A stretch of DNA of 59,555 bases from Alphaproteobacteria bacterium RIFCSPHIGHO2_02_FULL_46_13 (GCA_001767915.1 MEMI01000038.1:31191-90745), one strand, 5' to 3'. Shown: positions 30,100 through 39,223, counted from the stretch's first letter. Notes: generated by a model from the letters alone, not told the origin. A program made the numbers and translations.

Positions 30100-30839
30100 G
30101 ATGCCATATCCTTCAAACCAATCGCCACCAACTCATTCGATTTTGTCTCAAGCACATTTTGCAATTGCGCCAATGCGTCTGCACCGGACAGGCCTGGTGG
30201 GATCGGAGGTAAAATTTCAAAAATAACTTTTCCGGGTTTTTTGAAGAACGCATTTTTCTTCCAGAATAATCCCGAATTCATGGCGAGTGGTAAGATCGGT
30301 TGGTTCGTGGCTTCATACATGCGGATGATGCCGCCTTTATAAGGTTTGCGCTCGGGCGTGTCGTCAATGGCGACGCGTGTTCCTTGGGGGAAGATCACCA
30401 AGGGACGACCTTCGGCCTCCACACGTTTTGCGCCAGCGACAATGGAATTGAGGGCAATTTCGCGTGACCCGCGATCAATGAAAATCATTTTGGCTTTCAT
30501 GGCCAGCCATCCCCATAACGGAATACGGCTCAATTCTTTTTTCATGATGATGGCAGGATCGTAAAAGAGGAGGTGGAGTTTCATGGTTTCATAAGCCGAA
30601 TAATGTTTCGCGGCGACAATAAAACTGCCACTCGCGGGAATGTTTTCTTTGCCCCGCACTTCGAAATCCAGACCCAGAACATATTTTTCAATCAGGTGAA
30701 CCGATTTGAAATATGAATTAAGACCGATAATAAAAATCGGGCGCGGCAATAACATAGCGGGTGTCAATACGAAGCAGAAAATGGTGGTCGCGCCGTAAAA
30801 GGCAATGTTGAATAAAATCTGGCGGATAAAAATAATCAT
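30096..30839 (-). CDS. plsC: 1-acyl-sn-glycerol-3-phosphate acyltransferase
   Basis: 247 residues with an N-terminal hydrophobic anchor. Makes phosphatidic acid from lysophosphatidate. The catalytic box is KHYSAYETMKL: His79 followed after four residues by Glu84, in place of the common Asp. Further motifs are FIDRGS, FPQGTR (usual FPEGTR) and PLALNSG. Glu at that position occurs in alphaproteobacterial PlsC from memory, so activity is likely. It shares an ATGA overlap with DUF2125 downstream and starts two bases after ydcF, so it is part of the ftsE operon. Confidence 0.88.
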   Translation of the reverse strand: MIIFIRQILFNIAFYGATTIFCFVLTPAMLLPRPIFIIGLNSYFKSVHLIEKYVLGLDFEVRGKENIPASGSFIVAAKHYSAYETMKLHLLFYDPAIIMKKELSRIPLWGWLAMKAKMIFIDRGSREIALNSIVAGAKRVEAEGRPLVIFPQGTRVAIDDTPERKPYKGGIIRMYEATNQPILPLAMNSGLFWKKNAFFKKPGKVIFEILPPIPPGLSGADALAQLQNVLETKSNELVAIGLKDMAS

Positions 30840-30841
30840 AA

Positions 30842-31477
30842 TTACTTTCGGAGTGCGTCGTTAAGAGATTCAGGAAGTGCATTGGTCTCATCGGGATAGA
30901 CCAGAATGCGGTAAATGGTCAGTAACATTTTGTGATATTCGACAAAATCCGTCCGCCAGAAAATATCTTGCTTCGGGTCGAAATTTTCTGGCTGCACCGG
31001 AAACGGAATGAGTTTGACGTCCGGAATTTGGTGATTAAATTCCAGTAAGGCGCGCGGCATGTGATAATTGGCGGTAATGAGATAAACTTTTTTCAGTTGC
31101 TCATGCTCAATCCATTTTTTGGCTTCTGTCGCATTGCCGATGGTGTTGCCCGCCTCGCGCCCCAGTGTGATGCAACAGGGCGGCACGTTGTCTTTCTGTC
31201 CCCATAAGGCCATGATGTCCCTGATCTCGACATCTTTATGCACGCCACTAATCAATAGGGATGTAATACGTTTTTCGGCCAAAAGGTCAAAGCCTTTGCT
31301 CACGCGGTTGCTACCGCCCGTTAGAACGATTGCACCATCCACCTTCTCGGTGGTTTGCGGTTCGGTCATATAATAAATCGCGGCTGTAAACATGACGAAG
31401 CCCGATCCCCACAACAGCACAGGAATGCAGATGGTGATAACCAGTATCATCAAAAATTTACGAACAAGTTTAAACAT
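30842..31477 (-). CDS. YdcF/ElyC/SanA family protein (DUF218)
   Basis: 211 residues. An N-terminal membrane helix is followed by the DUF218 domain: DGAIVLTGGSNRVSKGFDLL, SLLISGVH, GREAGNTIGNATEAKKW and VYLITANYHMPRALLEF are its four conserved blocks. Family members (ElyC, SanA) act in envelope integrity and lipid-carrier or peptidoglycan homeostasis; exact activity is unknown. It lies between ftsX and plsC, the usual alphaproteobacterial order. Confidence 0.88.
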   Translation of the reverse strand: MFKLVRKFLMILVITICIPVLLWGSGFVMFTAAIYYMTEPQTTEKVDGAIVLTGGSNRVSKGFDLLAEKRITSLLISGVHKDVEIRDIMALWGQKDNVPPCCITLGREAGNTIGNATEAKKWIEHEQLKKVYLITANYHMPRALLEFNHQIPDVKLIPFPVQPENFDPKQDIFWRTDFVEYHKMLLTIYRILVYPDETNALPESLNDALRK

Positions 31478-31486
31478 ACTGTTTCT

Positions 31487-32401
31487 TTACGGCATTTCGT
31501 TTAAGACACTATAAACTGTCTGGCGTGCCGTGAATGTTCCAATGACCAAAAGCAAAAATGGAATGGACGCCAGAATAATCCAGTCGATCTGACCCATTTT
31601 CAACTCCGGCAATGTGCCGGTTGACTGGTTGGTAAAGACCGCAAAGAATATAAAGGTCATCAGCCCCGCCAAAACCCCGAACCCCAACCCTTTGGTGGTT
31701 TGCGAGAAGATATAACGGATGAATTGCAAACTGATATATTTATCGGTCGCGCCCATAGTGTGAAGGAGTTCCAGCTCACGTTGATGCATCGCCATGCGTG
31801 ATCTGACTGCGCCCGCAATAACAAATGAGGTCACAAACAGGATAAGGCCAAAGACGATGAGGGCGGTGACGCGCAATCCGTTGGTGAGTTTCAACAGATC
31901 CACGAGCCATACCTCATGGGAATCCACAATCGCTTCGGGGGCGGTACTATTGACCGTATTCTTTATACTTAATGTGGTGGCGGGTGTTCTTTTCGTCAAT
32001 TCAACGGACACCAATGTTGGAAGGGGTAAATCAGATAAGACAGAGGTATCGTTACCCAGCCAAGGAGAGAGCATATCCCCAATATCAGATTGGGTAAGGA
32101 CACGCGCCGTTTTCACATAGTCAATTTTGGGTAATTTTTCTGCTAATTTTTCGGCCTGTTTCTGAGCATTCTCGCTAGCGGGGATTTCAATGGTCATTGC
32201 GTTTTCAAGTCCCGACACCCATTTATCCGCCATATGCCCCAACCCGATACTCCCCGATGCCGAGAGGAGGAGGAGGTAAGTCATGAGGGCAATGAGCAGC
32301 ACCAGAAATTCCGTCCCAAGCCGTGTATGCAATGGTATGTCGTACCCGCTTTTGCGATGCGCGATTGAGAAAATATGATGATGGATCGGTGATTTAGGCA
32401 T
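31487..32401 (-). CDS. ftsX: Cell division protein FtsX
   Basis: About 304 residues from the ATG at 32401; the frame opens earlier inside ftsE. Four membrane helices: one near the N terminus, then a periplasmic domain, then three in the C-terminal half. The C-terminal FtsX domain shows RSRMAMHQRELELLHTMGA. FtsX is the permease-like partner of the FtsE ATPase; the pair controls septal peptidoglycan hydrolases. It overlaps ftsE by eight bases with GGAG 7 bases before the start, so it is translationally coupled. Confidence 0.9.
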   Translation of the reverse strand: MPKSPIHHHIFSIAHRKSGYDIPLHTRLGTEFLVLLIALMTYLLLLSASGSIGLGHMADKWVSGLENAMTIEIPASENAQKQAEKLAEKLPKIDYVKTARVLTQSDIGDMLSPWLGNDTSVLSDLPLPTLVSVELTKRTPATTLSIKNTVNSTAPEAIVDSHEVWLVDLLKLTNGLRVTALIVFGLILFVTSFVIAGAVRSRMAMHQRELELLHTMGATDKYISLQFIRYIFSQTTKGLGFGVLAGLMTFIFFAVFTNQSTGTLPELKMGQIDWIILASIPFLLLVIGTFTARQTVYSVLNEMP

Positions 32402-33104
32402 GGAGGAACTCCGGCATTTTAGGTGGTTCAGTGCTTTGCGCATTCGGGTCAAATATGTCCAGATGACCTTGGTTCAAAATCAAACGGCGATGCGGCAAGC
32501 GGTCGAGAATTTGGGTGGAGTGGGTGGCGATCAAAATCGTTGTCCCCATTTTATTAAGCTGTTCGAATAGCCCCATTAATTTCATACTGGTTTCATCATC
32601 CAGATTTCCGGTGGGTTCGTCTGCCAGTAAAAGGCGAGGGTTGGCAATCACCGCACGCGCCACCGCAATCCGTTGTTGTTGCCCACCCGAAAGCGTTGCG
32701 GGCAGGCGTTTCATACAATCACCAAGCCCCACCCAATCCAGCAATTCTTCAACATGGTTTTTAATTTTTTTCTCGGACACGCCCGAAATGCGGAGAGGCA
32801 GGGCAGCGTTATCAAAGGCCGATAGGTGAGGTAACAATCTGAAATCCTGAAAAACAACGCCGATTTTTTGACGGAGTTCCGCAAGTTCATCACGTTTTAA
32901 TTTTCCCGTATCTTTGCCCATCATGTGGATTTGTCCGCGTGAACATTTGCGCCCAAGATAAAGCAACGTCATCAACGATGATTTCCCCGCGCCCGATGGC
33001 CCGCATAAAAAATGAAATGATCCTTGCTCCAAAGTGAATGTAATATCACTCAATACTTCGGGGCCAATACCATAACGTAGACCGACATGCTCAAATTTAA
33101 TCAT
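32394..33104 (-). CDS. ftsE: Cell division ATP-binding protein FtsE
   Basis: About 236 residues from the ATG at 33104; a TTG further upstream is less likely because the family starts at MIKFEHVGLRYG. ABC ATPase: Walker A CGPSGAGKSS (about 34-43), Q-loop GVVFQDFRLLPHLSAFDNAA, signature LSGGQQQR (about 135-142), Walker B LLLADEPTGNLDDE and H-loop ATHS. It works with FtsX at the septum. It is the first gene of a leftward run ftsE-ftsX-ydcF-plsC-DUF2125 with very short or overlapping junctions, and is divergent from the zinc-ribbon gene. Confidence 0.94.
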   Translation of the reverse strand: MIKFEHVGLRYGIGPEVLSDITFTLEQGSFHFLCGPSGAGKSSLMTLLYLGRKCSRGQIHMMGKDTGKLKRDELAELRQKIGVVFQDFRLLPHLSAFDNAALPLRISGVSEKKIKNHVEELLDWVGLGDCMKRLPATLSGGQQQRIAVARAVIANPRLLLADEPTGNLDDETSMKLMGLFEQLNKMGTTILIATHSTQILDRLPHRRLILNQGHLDIFDPNAQSTEPPKMPEFLHA

Positions 33105-33190
33105 AAAACTATAAACCCTGTTGCTCAAAGCGACTCATCGACATACAATCACTTCAATTCGATATTAAAGAATCTCAATTGATAGAAGCA

Positions 33191-33961
33191 ATGATTTTAA
33201 CCTGTCCATCCTGTTCTGCAAGCTATAACGTTCCGAATGAAGCCATCGGGATAGATGGTCGTGCGGTCAGATGCAAAAAATGCAAACATGAATGGTTTCA
33301 GGATGGCGAGAAAAAAGCCCTCGAAGACCTGATCAATATGGTTGAAGCCACAGATATTAATCTGGACGCGTTGACTTTTGATGATGGCAAAAAGAAATCC
33401 ATTCCAAAACCTGCTGTGGCAAAAGTCAAACTATCCGTCAGGGTGATGGCGATAGTGAATAAAATAATTCCTGCCCCCCTTAAAAATTATTTATTTTCAG
33501 GAGATAAGCGGAGTTTTTTAAGCCATTTTGCGAGCTTTATGGTCGCTTTGGCGGTCTTTTCCTGTTTATGTCTGGTTCTGGTAACAGGACGTTGGGGAAT
33601 TACCCGTGTTTTTCCATCTTTGACCAGTGTTTATGAAGCTTCAGGCTTCCCGTTGACCAGTTATGCCCGCCTGAATCCCGAAAGTGCCTTGATTATTGAT
33701 CGTGTTGCGTTTCAAAATGAAGGCGGAAAACGCGAAATCATCGGCAGTTTGATAAATTTGACCTCCCAGAACATCAAAGTTCCCTTATTTAAAGTCTCTT
33801 ATCTGGATGAAAACGGAGAAATCCTTGAGGAAGCAGTTCAAAATCTTCCCATCGCGATGATTCAGAAGGAATTGGCCTTTAGTTTCAGCTTGTCCGTCCC
33901 CAAATCTGTTCCACAGAATTTTAGCTCGGTCAAAATCAGTTTCACCGAATCTGCCAAATAA
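33191..33961 (+). CDS. Zinc-ribbon (MJ0042) membrane protein, DUF3426-like
   Basis: About 256 residues from the ATG at 33191; the frame opens at a TTG 12 bases earlier. The N terminus is an MJ0042 zinc ribbon: MILTCPSCSASY with Cys5, Cys8, and CKKC giving Cys28 and Cys31. A linker and one membrane helix (about 108-130) lead to a C-terminal domain with RVAFQNEGGKREIIGSLINL, typical of DUF3426. This protein is commonly divergent from ftsE in alphaproteobacteria. It may sense or transmit envelope state; the role is not known. Confidence 0.85.
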   Translation: MILTCPSCSASYNVPNEAIGIDGRAVRCKKCKHEWFQDGEKKALEDLINMVEATDINLDALTFDDGKKKSIPKPAVAKVKLSVRVMAIVNKIIPAPLKNYLFSGDKRSFLSHFASFMVALAVFSCLCLVLVTGRWGITRVFPSLTSVYEASGFPLTSYARLNPESALIIDRVAFQNEGGKREIIGSLINLTSQNIKVPLFKVSYLDENGEILEEAVQNLPIAMIQKELAFSFSLSVPKSVPQNFSSVKISFTESAK

Positions 33962-33963
33962 GT

Positions 33964-34167
33964 CTATCTGGCCGCTTTTGGATAAATTTCAGGGAATTTG
34001 GGCAGTTGGGATGGGTCAGACTTTTTTGATTGATCGGACTCTTCAGCCTTCTCTTGCTCGGCCTGAGTGGGGGATATCAATTTGGCAGGACGAATACCGC
34101 ACCCGCTCACCATGAGCGACAGGCCGAACACTAAAGTTATACATAAAAACTGCGTTTCTTTTTTCAT
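33964..34167 (-). CDS. Small lipoprotein, possibly LptM-like
   Basis: 67 residues: a signal sequence ending in a lipobox (MVSGC, Cys at 23) followed by GIRPAKLISPTQ and a charged tail. LptM proteins, which help mature the LPS export translocon LptD, start with CGxKGPLxxP after the lipid-modified cysteine. The match here is partial (CGIRPAKLISP). In related genomes an LptM gene often lies not far from ftsE, which gives mild support. The alternative is any small structural lipoprotein. It is convergent with the zinc-ribbon gene, with a two-base gap. Confidence 0.6.
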   Translation of the reverse strand: MKKETQFLCITLVFGLSLMVSGCGIRPAKLISPTQAEQEKAEESDQSKKSDPSQLPKFPEIYPKAAR

Positions 34168-34247
34168 ACCGTGATTTTAGCATAAAGCCTGTATTTGAAC
34201 AGGCTCTTTGTTAAGAAACATTAATCTTTCTGTGGCAGAGTATAAAA

Positions 34248-35564
34248 ATGTCAAACGATCCTTACAGCACTAAACACGATGAACCCCCACTTGAACGCCT
34301 GACCCAGAGTCAGTTGGACGGCTTGGTGGCCTTACATGAAAGATATATGGAAGGACGAATCGGTGGTCGGCGTGCATTGCTGAAACGCGTTGATATTTCA
34401 GGTTTGAATTTAAGTGACAAAAATTTGCGTCAGGCAGATTTTTCGGGCTGCAACATGACCCACATGAATTTGGCGTTCACTAATTTTCAGGAAGCCTCAC
34501 TCTATGCCTGTGACCTGAGTTTTTCAAATTTAATACATACAAACTTTGTGCGCGCTGATTTACGCGGAGCAAAAATAGAAAGTGCCAACTTGGCTGGCGC
34601 AGATTTGGAACGTGCAGATTTGAGAGGGGGCGCAATGACTTCTGACGGGACATATGCGCAACCTCAACCAGTCAACTTCCGTGGCGCGAATATGACAGGT
34701 TCTAAATTGGTCGGCAGCATGGCCAATAACGCAGATTTTTCTGACGCGAATTTAAGTATGTCCAAAATTCACGGCGCGGATTTGCGCGGCGCGCGTTTGA
34801 TGGGTGCGGATTTAAGCGGCGCAAATTTCGAAAACGTCAATTTGATGGGCGCAAATATGAGCAGTGCCATTCTCACAGGATCAAACGTCGAAGCGATCAT
34901 GAATAGCGGTGTTGATTTAAGTGACGCCATTACCGATTCCAATATCGGGCCGTCGCTTGAGGAGTTGCAAAAACCAATTATGCATCTGATTGATGACCAC
35001 CAATTATGGGTCAAAACTTCGGGCAAAGAAGGCCAATATCTGGATTTATCGGGTTATGATCTGCGCGAATGTAAAACACTGAAAAAACAAAAATTGACGG
35101 CGCTGAAGGCCGTCAAAGCAAAATTCTTTGGCATGAATTTATTCCAGATCGAATTGCAAAGCGCGAATTTAGAAGGTGCGGATTTCAGACGGTGCGATCT
35201 GGTGCAGGCTGATTTTCGCGGCGCAAATCTGGCGGGTGCAAAATTTTCACATTCTGATCTGCGCGAAGCGAATTTTTTACCACTTCTTTTCGCAACTGGC
35301 TCCCTGCAACGTTTTGCACCATGCAATTTAAAGGGCGCAGAATTACGATATGCCGATCTGCAAGGCTCAAAAATGAAAAATGCAGATTTAAGTAACGCCG
35401 ATTTATCCTACGCAAATTTCACCAATTGCGATTTGCGCGATGCCGATTTTACAGGCGCAAAAATCGAAGGCATCGTTTTGCTGGGCGCAGACATCACGGG
35501 CGCAAAATTCGACAACGAAAAATCAGGAAGTGCTTTTTCTCTGAAATCTTTATCCGATAATTAA
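34248..35564 (+). CDS. Pentapeptide-repeat protein with two capped modules
   Basis: 438 residues. Dozens of A(D/N)LxxA-type pentapeptides form right-handed quadrilateral beta-helices at about 50-230 and 270-430. Each run is preceded by a similar helical cap: HERYMEGRIGGRRALLKRVD with DISGLNL (about 30-60), and HQLWVKTSGKEGQYLDLSGYD (about 248-268). The protein therefore looks like an internal duplication of one capped module. It has no signal peptide or membrane segment and is probably cytoplasmic. Pentapeptide proteins can mimic DNA or serve as scaffolds; the task here is unknown. It stands alone between the lipoprotein and carbonic anhydrase genes. Confidence 0.85.
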   Translation: MSNDPYSTKHDEPPLERLTQSQLDGLVALHERYMEGRIGGRRALLKRVDISGLNLSDKNLRQADFSGCNMTHMNLAFTNFQEASLYACDLSFSNLIHTNFVRADLRGAKIESANLAGADLERADLRGGAMTSDGTYAQPQPVNFRGANMTGSKLVGSMANNADFSDANLSMSKIHGADLRGARLMGADLSGANFENVNLMGANMSSAILTGSNVEAIMNSGVDLSDAITDSNIGPSLEELQKPIMHLIDDHQLWVKTSGKEGQYLDLSGYDLRECKTLKKQKLTALKAVKAKFFGMNLFQIELQSANLEGADFRRCDLVQADFRGANLAGAKFSHSDLREANFLPLLFATGSLQRFAPCNLKGAELRYADLQGSKMKNADLSNADLSYANFTNCDLRDADFTGAKIEGIVLLGADITGAKFDNEKSGSAFSLKSLSDN

Positions 35565-35578
35565 GTTGTTTATTTAGC

Positions 35579-36301
35579 TTAATTATTTTGGGCGTGATTT
35601 TTGATGACTGTCTCAATTGAGCAATCGCAATAATGTTTGCTCTTGCGGATGAAGGCATCCATGAGTGTCGATTGGGTCATGTCGGTGAAAAGCCCCGATG
35701 TGAAATCCAGAGACAGCATTTTTCCTTTTTCCAAATCAAAATACCATCCATGCAGTGTAATTTTACCCGCCGCAACACCCTCCCTGATCCATGGAAAAGT
35801 CATCAGGTTATTGAGGGAAATCAGAATAACCGCCTGTTCAAGGGCGCGTTGTTTAATTTCTTGTGGGGCGTTTGACAATGCGATTTCAACAGCTTCTTTT
35901 GCCGGACGCCCAATTTCAATCCAGTTGCCCAGAAATTCAAATTTGGACTGGATCTGGCCATTTAATAAAGCCGCCATCCCGCCGCATTGGGCATGCCCCA
36001 TGACAACGATGTCTTTGACATGCAATCCCTTGACCGCGAATTCAATCGCCGCACTGGTTCCGTGATATTTATCATCGGGATGGTACGGGGGGACAATCGC
36101 CGCGACATTTCGAATGGCAAAAATATCACCCGGCTCACATTCGGTGATCAGGGCGGGGTCGTTCCGTGAATCGGAACAGGCAATCATCAGGACTTCTGGA
36201 GACTGGCCTTTTTTGGCAAGCGTTTCGTAAAGCTTGTTTTTTTCCAAAAAATATTTGGAATGAAAACGACCAAATCCCTGAATCAATTTATTAAAAGGCA
36301 T
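35579..36301 (-). CDS. Beta-carbonic anhydrase
   Basis: 240 residues from the ATG at 36301. The open frame continues 303 bases upstream to 36604 but would run into the divergent protease gene and has no family match. Beta-class signatures: Cys42, Asp44 and Arg46 in ACSDSRNDP, and His103 and Cys106 in GHAQCGGM; Cys42, His103 and Cys106 bind the zinc. It interconverts CO2 and bicarbonate in the cytoplasm, which may supply acetyl-CoA carboxylase. It is convergent with the pentapeptide gene. Confidence 0.92.
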   Translation of the reverse strand: MPFNKLIQGFGRFHSKYFLEKNKLYETLAKKGQSPEVLMIACSDSRNDPALITECEPGDIFAIRNVAAIVPPYHPDDKYHGTSAAIEFAVKGLHVKDIVVMGHAQCGGMAALLNGQIQSKFEFLGNWIEIGRPAKEAVEIALSNAPQEIKQRALEQAVILISLNNLMTFPWIREGVAAGKITLHGWYFDLEKGKMLSLDFTSGLFTDMTQSTLMDAFIRKSKHYCDCSIETVIKNHAQNN

Positions 36302-36358
36302 ATTTGTTTGTACCGTAAACTTTTTTGCGGCACAATATAAAAAGAGGGGCTTTTCACA

Positions 36359-37639
36359 ATGGAATTTGCAATCAATTATATTCTGCTTCCCATACTTATA
36401 CTGGCGGTTGTTATTTCCGTCCATGAATTGGGACATTTCCTGATCGCGCGGTATTATAAAGTCCCCACACCTGTTTTCTCGGTTGGATTTGGGCGTGAAA
36501 TCATCGGGTTTACGGATAAATCCGGCACACGTTGGAAACTCTCGATCTTTCCTTTGGGTGGTTATGTGTCGGTGAATAGCACGGATAAAGACCCTCTCTA
36601 TCAACGCGCATTGATTGCCATCGGTGGGCCACTGGCCAACTTTGTGTTTGCAATTATTGTGATGGTTATTGTGTCCATGACATACGGTTCACCAAAAACG
36701 CCGCCCTATATCACTGCATTAAGTCTCAATGGCGGCGCGTATGCCGCAGGCATGTTGCCGATGGATAAAATACTGACCTTGGGCGGTCAGGATATTCCTT
36801 ATTACATGGAAGATATTAAGGACATCATCAAAAATGCCAAAGGTGATTTCGTCGTCGCAGAAATTGTGCGGAACGGACAAAAAATGACACTGTCAATTCC
36901 TGTCAAAGACATGAATAAAACAGGTGATTTCGGTGAAGATTATCAACAACGGATGATGGGTGTCACCTTCGCCGGGCAAAACCTGAAACTCAGTGCGGTG
37001 AATAGTGTAGCGGGGGTGGACACGTTTGGAAATGCGTCTCTGGCGCGGTCAGAAATCATTAAAAATTTTGGAAAAAATATTATCGTCAATTTTGGGAAGG
37101 GAAAGGAACGCGAAGATTTTCTAACCCATATTGATGCGACCCTAAATAAAGGACTGTTGGACGAACATGATACAAAATATTCATCCTTAATTTTATGGGA
37201 TAATTCCAAGGTCGATTTTATTCCCATTCCGTTGACAGAAGCGACAAAAGATTCTCTGGATTTAGCATATCAAGCTTCTAAAAAAACATTGGGCGTTCTG
37301 TATCAAATTATTGTCGGTAAAAAAGACACGGGCGATCTGGGCGGGGTTGTTGCCATCTCGTCTATGACGGGTGAAGTGGCAGAGCGCACGAAATTTGTAG
37401 GGGCTTATTTTATATTCAAATTTATCGCCATCTTGTCGGTGAATATCGGCTTTATCAATTTGCTCCCGTTACCAATGTTCGACGGAGGTCATTTAATGTT
37501 TTATGCGATTGAGGCTGTAAGAGGTCGCCCACCAAGCCTCAAAGTCAAAGGCTATGTCTATGGCGTCAGCATCATGTTCATCCTGATTCTATCTCTGATG
37601 ATCGGATATCGGGATATTATGGATAGGATATCGCCATAG
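36359..37639 (+). CDS. Site-2 protease (M50, RseP-like), first tandem copy
   Basis: 426 residues. An intramembrane zinc protease: VHELGH at 21-26 in the first membrane helix and PMFDGGHLMFYAIEAVRG near 371 supplying the second metal-site motif. A PDZ-like region (about 115-190) lies between. Compared with the next gene it is shorter before the second helix and lacks the KMYGDSDPASA stretch, so it is a diverged paralogue rather than a recent copy. GAGGGG lies 8 bases before the ATG. It sits upstream of rseP-bamA where cdsA or dxr would often be. It probably cleaves membrane regulators; its substrate is unknown. Confidence 0.88.
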   Translation: MEFAINYILLPILILAVVISVHELGHFLIARYYKVPTPVFSVGFGREIIGFTDKSGTRWKLSIFPLGGYVSVNSTDKDPLYQRALIAIGGPLANFVFAIIVMVIVSMTYGSPKTPPYITALSLNGGAYAAGMLPMDKILTLGGQDIPYYMEDIKDIIKNAKGDFVVAEIVRNGQKMTLSIPVKDMNKTGDFGEDYQQRMMGVTFAGQNLKLSAVNSVAGVDTFGNASLARSEIIKNFGKNIIVNFGKGKEREDFLTHIDATLNKGLLDEHDTKYSSLILWDNSKVDFIPIPLTEATKDSLDLAYQASKKTLGVLYQIIVGKKDTGDLGGVVAISSMTGEVAERTKFVGAYFIFKFIAILSVNIGFINLLPLPMFDGGHLMFYAIEAVRGRPPSLKVKGYVYGVSIMFILILSLMIGYRDIMDRISP

Positions 37640-37668
37640 CCTTGCCGCGATAGATTATGAAAACGTTA

Positions 37669-37684
37669 TTTCAGATATCTGAAA
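37669..37684. promoter_or_regulatory. 16-base perfect palindrome between the two protease genes
   Basis: TTTCAGATATCTGAAA is a perfect palindrome 30 bases after the first protease stop and about 130 bases before the second protease start. There is no loop or U-tract, so it is not a terminator. It could bind a dimeric regulator of the rseP-bamA operon. No binding protein can be named. Otherwise the gap 37640-37813 shows nothing clear. Confidence 0.35.
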
Positions 37685-37813
37685 CACAAAAATCCTTTGA
37701 TTTTTCGCCAAAAATTGAATATTCATCTTGGCGTGACAGGAATCTGATATACTTCATTTCAATATAACATCATCACATATGGCTTTTCTAAAGCTGATTA
37801 AGGTAAAAATTCG

Positions 37814-39223
37814 ATGGATTCTTTAACTGATATGATTCAACTCGGTCTGGGTAATATCTGGACATACGGCGTGACATTTCTTGCTGTGCTGGGCATTTTG
37901 GTGTTCGTGCATGAATGGGGTCATTATATTGTGGCGCGTTTGTGCGGCGTAAAAGTTGATGTGTTCTCGGTTGGTTTTGGTAAAGAAATTTTCGGATGGA
38001 CGGCTAAATCGGGAACCAGATGGAAAATCTCCCTGTTCCCACTCGGCGGGTATGTGAAAATGTACGGCGACTCTGACCCTGCGAGTGCCGGATTCTCTGA
38101 TGATATTATCCTCGAGACTGGCGAAACACGCACAATGACAGAGAGCGAGCGTTCAGTTGCCTTTTTCGCAAAACCTGTCTGGAAACGCGCCTTGATCGTC
38201 TTTGCAGGGCCTGGAATCAATTATTTGTTCGCCATTATTTTGCTTTCTTGCCTTTACATGTTTGTGGGACGTCCGATCACACCACCAGTGGTCAGCGGGA
38301 TCGAAATCGGAAGTGCGGCAGACAAGGCAGCCTTGGAGCCTCATGATGTGATTAAGACAATCAACGGCAAGAAAATTGACAGTTTTGACGCGGTTCGCCG
38401 CAAGGCCATGTTGACCTTGGACGAAGAAATTATCTTTGAAATCGAGCGCAACGGCCAACCGATGACCATCACGGCAACCCCAACCAAAGTAACAGATACA
38501 GACCGTTTCGGGTTCGCCCATGAACGTGGCTATCTGGGGTTGATTGGGCCTGCGAACGGTATTGATATCGCCCAAATCACGTCGGTGAACGGTAAGGAAA
38601 CAAAAGGCGATGTTGCCAAAACCCAAAAAATGCTGGAACAGCATTTGGGCGAAGACATCCTGATTTCGACCACACCTCAGGGTGATGGTGTTCCGACTCA
38701 GATCAAAATTAATCCGCCGAAAGAATTGAACAGTTTTGCACCTAAAGAAAAAGGATCAAAAGAGCCGATTGCGTTGATTCTTGGTCAAAAACCGGGCGAT
38801 GAAGTGATCAAATACAACCCGCTGGCTGCTGTCGGTGTGGCTGTCACTGAAAGCTACCGCATCACTGTGGAAACCATGAAGGCCATTGGCCAGATGTTCA
38901 TGGGGACACGTAGTGCCAAAGAACTGGGCGGTATTATCCGCATCGGCGCTATGGCGGGCGATATGGCTCAACAGGGTTATATCGCGTTGATCGTTTTCAC
39001 GGCCTTGCTATCCATCAATCTGGGGATGATCAATCTGTTCCCGATTCCGATGTTGGACGGCGGACATTTGATGTTTTATGCGATTGAGGCTATCCGCGGT
39101 AAACCAATCTCCGAACGCGCCATGGAATATTCATTCCGTTTCGGGTTGGTGATTTTGGTGACGTTGATGGTGTTTTCAAACCTCAATGACGTCCTCCAGC
39201 TCTTCGTCTTCTCTAAAGGTTAA
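37814..39223 (+). CDS. rseP: RIP metalloprotease RseP, second tandem copy
   Basis: 469 residues. HEWGH at 33-37 in the first membrane helix, the membrane-associated LFPLGGYVKMYGDSDPASAG, PDZ region (about 150-310), and PIPMLDGGHLMFYAIEAIRG near 411. This is the standard RseP seen before bamA: it cleaves anti-sigma factors or signal-peptide remnants within the membrane. AAGG lies 10 bases before the ATG. A terminator follows, so it may be transcribed apart from bamA. Confidence 0.93.
   Translation: MDSLTDMIQLGLGNIWTYGVTFLAVLGILVFVHEWGHYIVARLCGVKVDVFSVGFGKEIFGWTAKSGTRWKISLFPLGGYVKMYGDSDPASAGFSDDIILETGETRTMTESERSVAFFAKPVWKRALIVFAGPGINYLFAIILLSCLYMFVGRPITPPVVSGIEIGSAADKAALEPHDVIKTINGKKIDSFDAVRRKAMLTLDEEIIFEIERNGQPMTITATPTKVTDTDRFGFAHERGYLGLIGPANGIDIAQITSVNGKETKGDVAKTQKMLEQHLGEDILISTTPQGDGVPTQIKINPPKELNSFAPKEKGSKEPIALILGQKPGDEVIKYNPLAAVGVAVTESYRITVETMKAIGQMFMGTRSAKELGGIIRIGAMAGDMAQQGYIALIVFTALLSINLGMINLFPIPMLDGGHLMFYAIEAIRGKPISERAMEYSFRFGLVILVTLMVFSNLNDVLQLFVFSKG

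Noticed and set aside
36302-36604. Upstream extension of the carbonic anhydrase frame
   Set aside because: It would run into the divergent protease gene starting at 36359, shows no family similarity, and the beta-carbonic anhydrase start at 36301 matches the usual N terminus.
37720-37770. TTGGCG ... TATACT pair upstream of the second protease
   Set aside because: The spacer is only 14 bases, too short for a standard sigma70 promoter.
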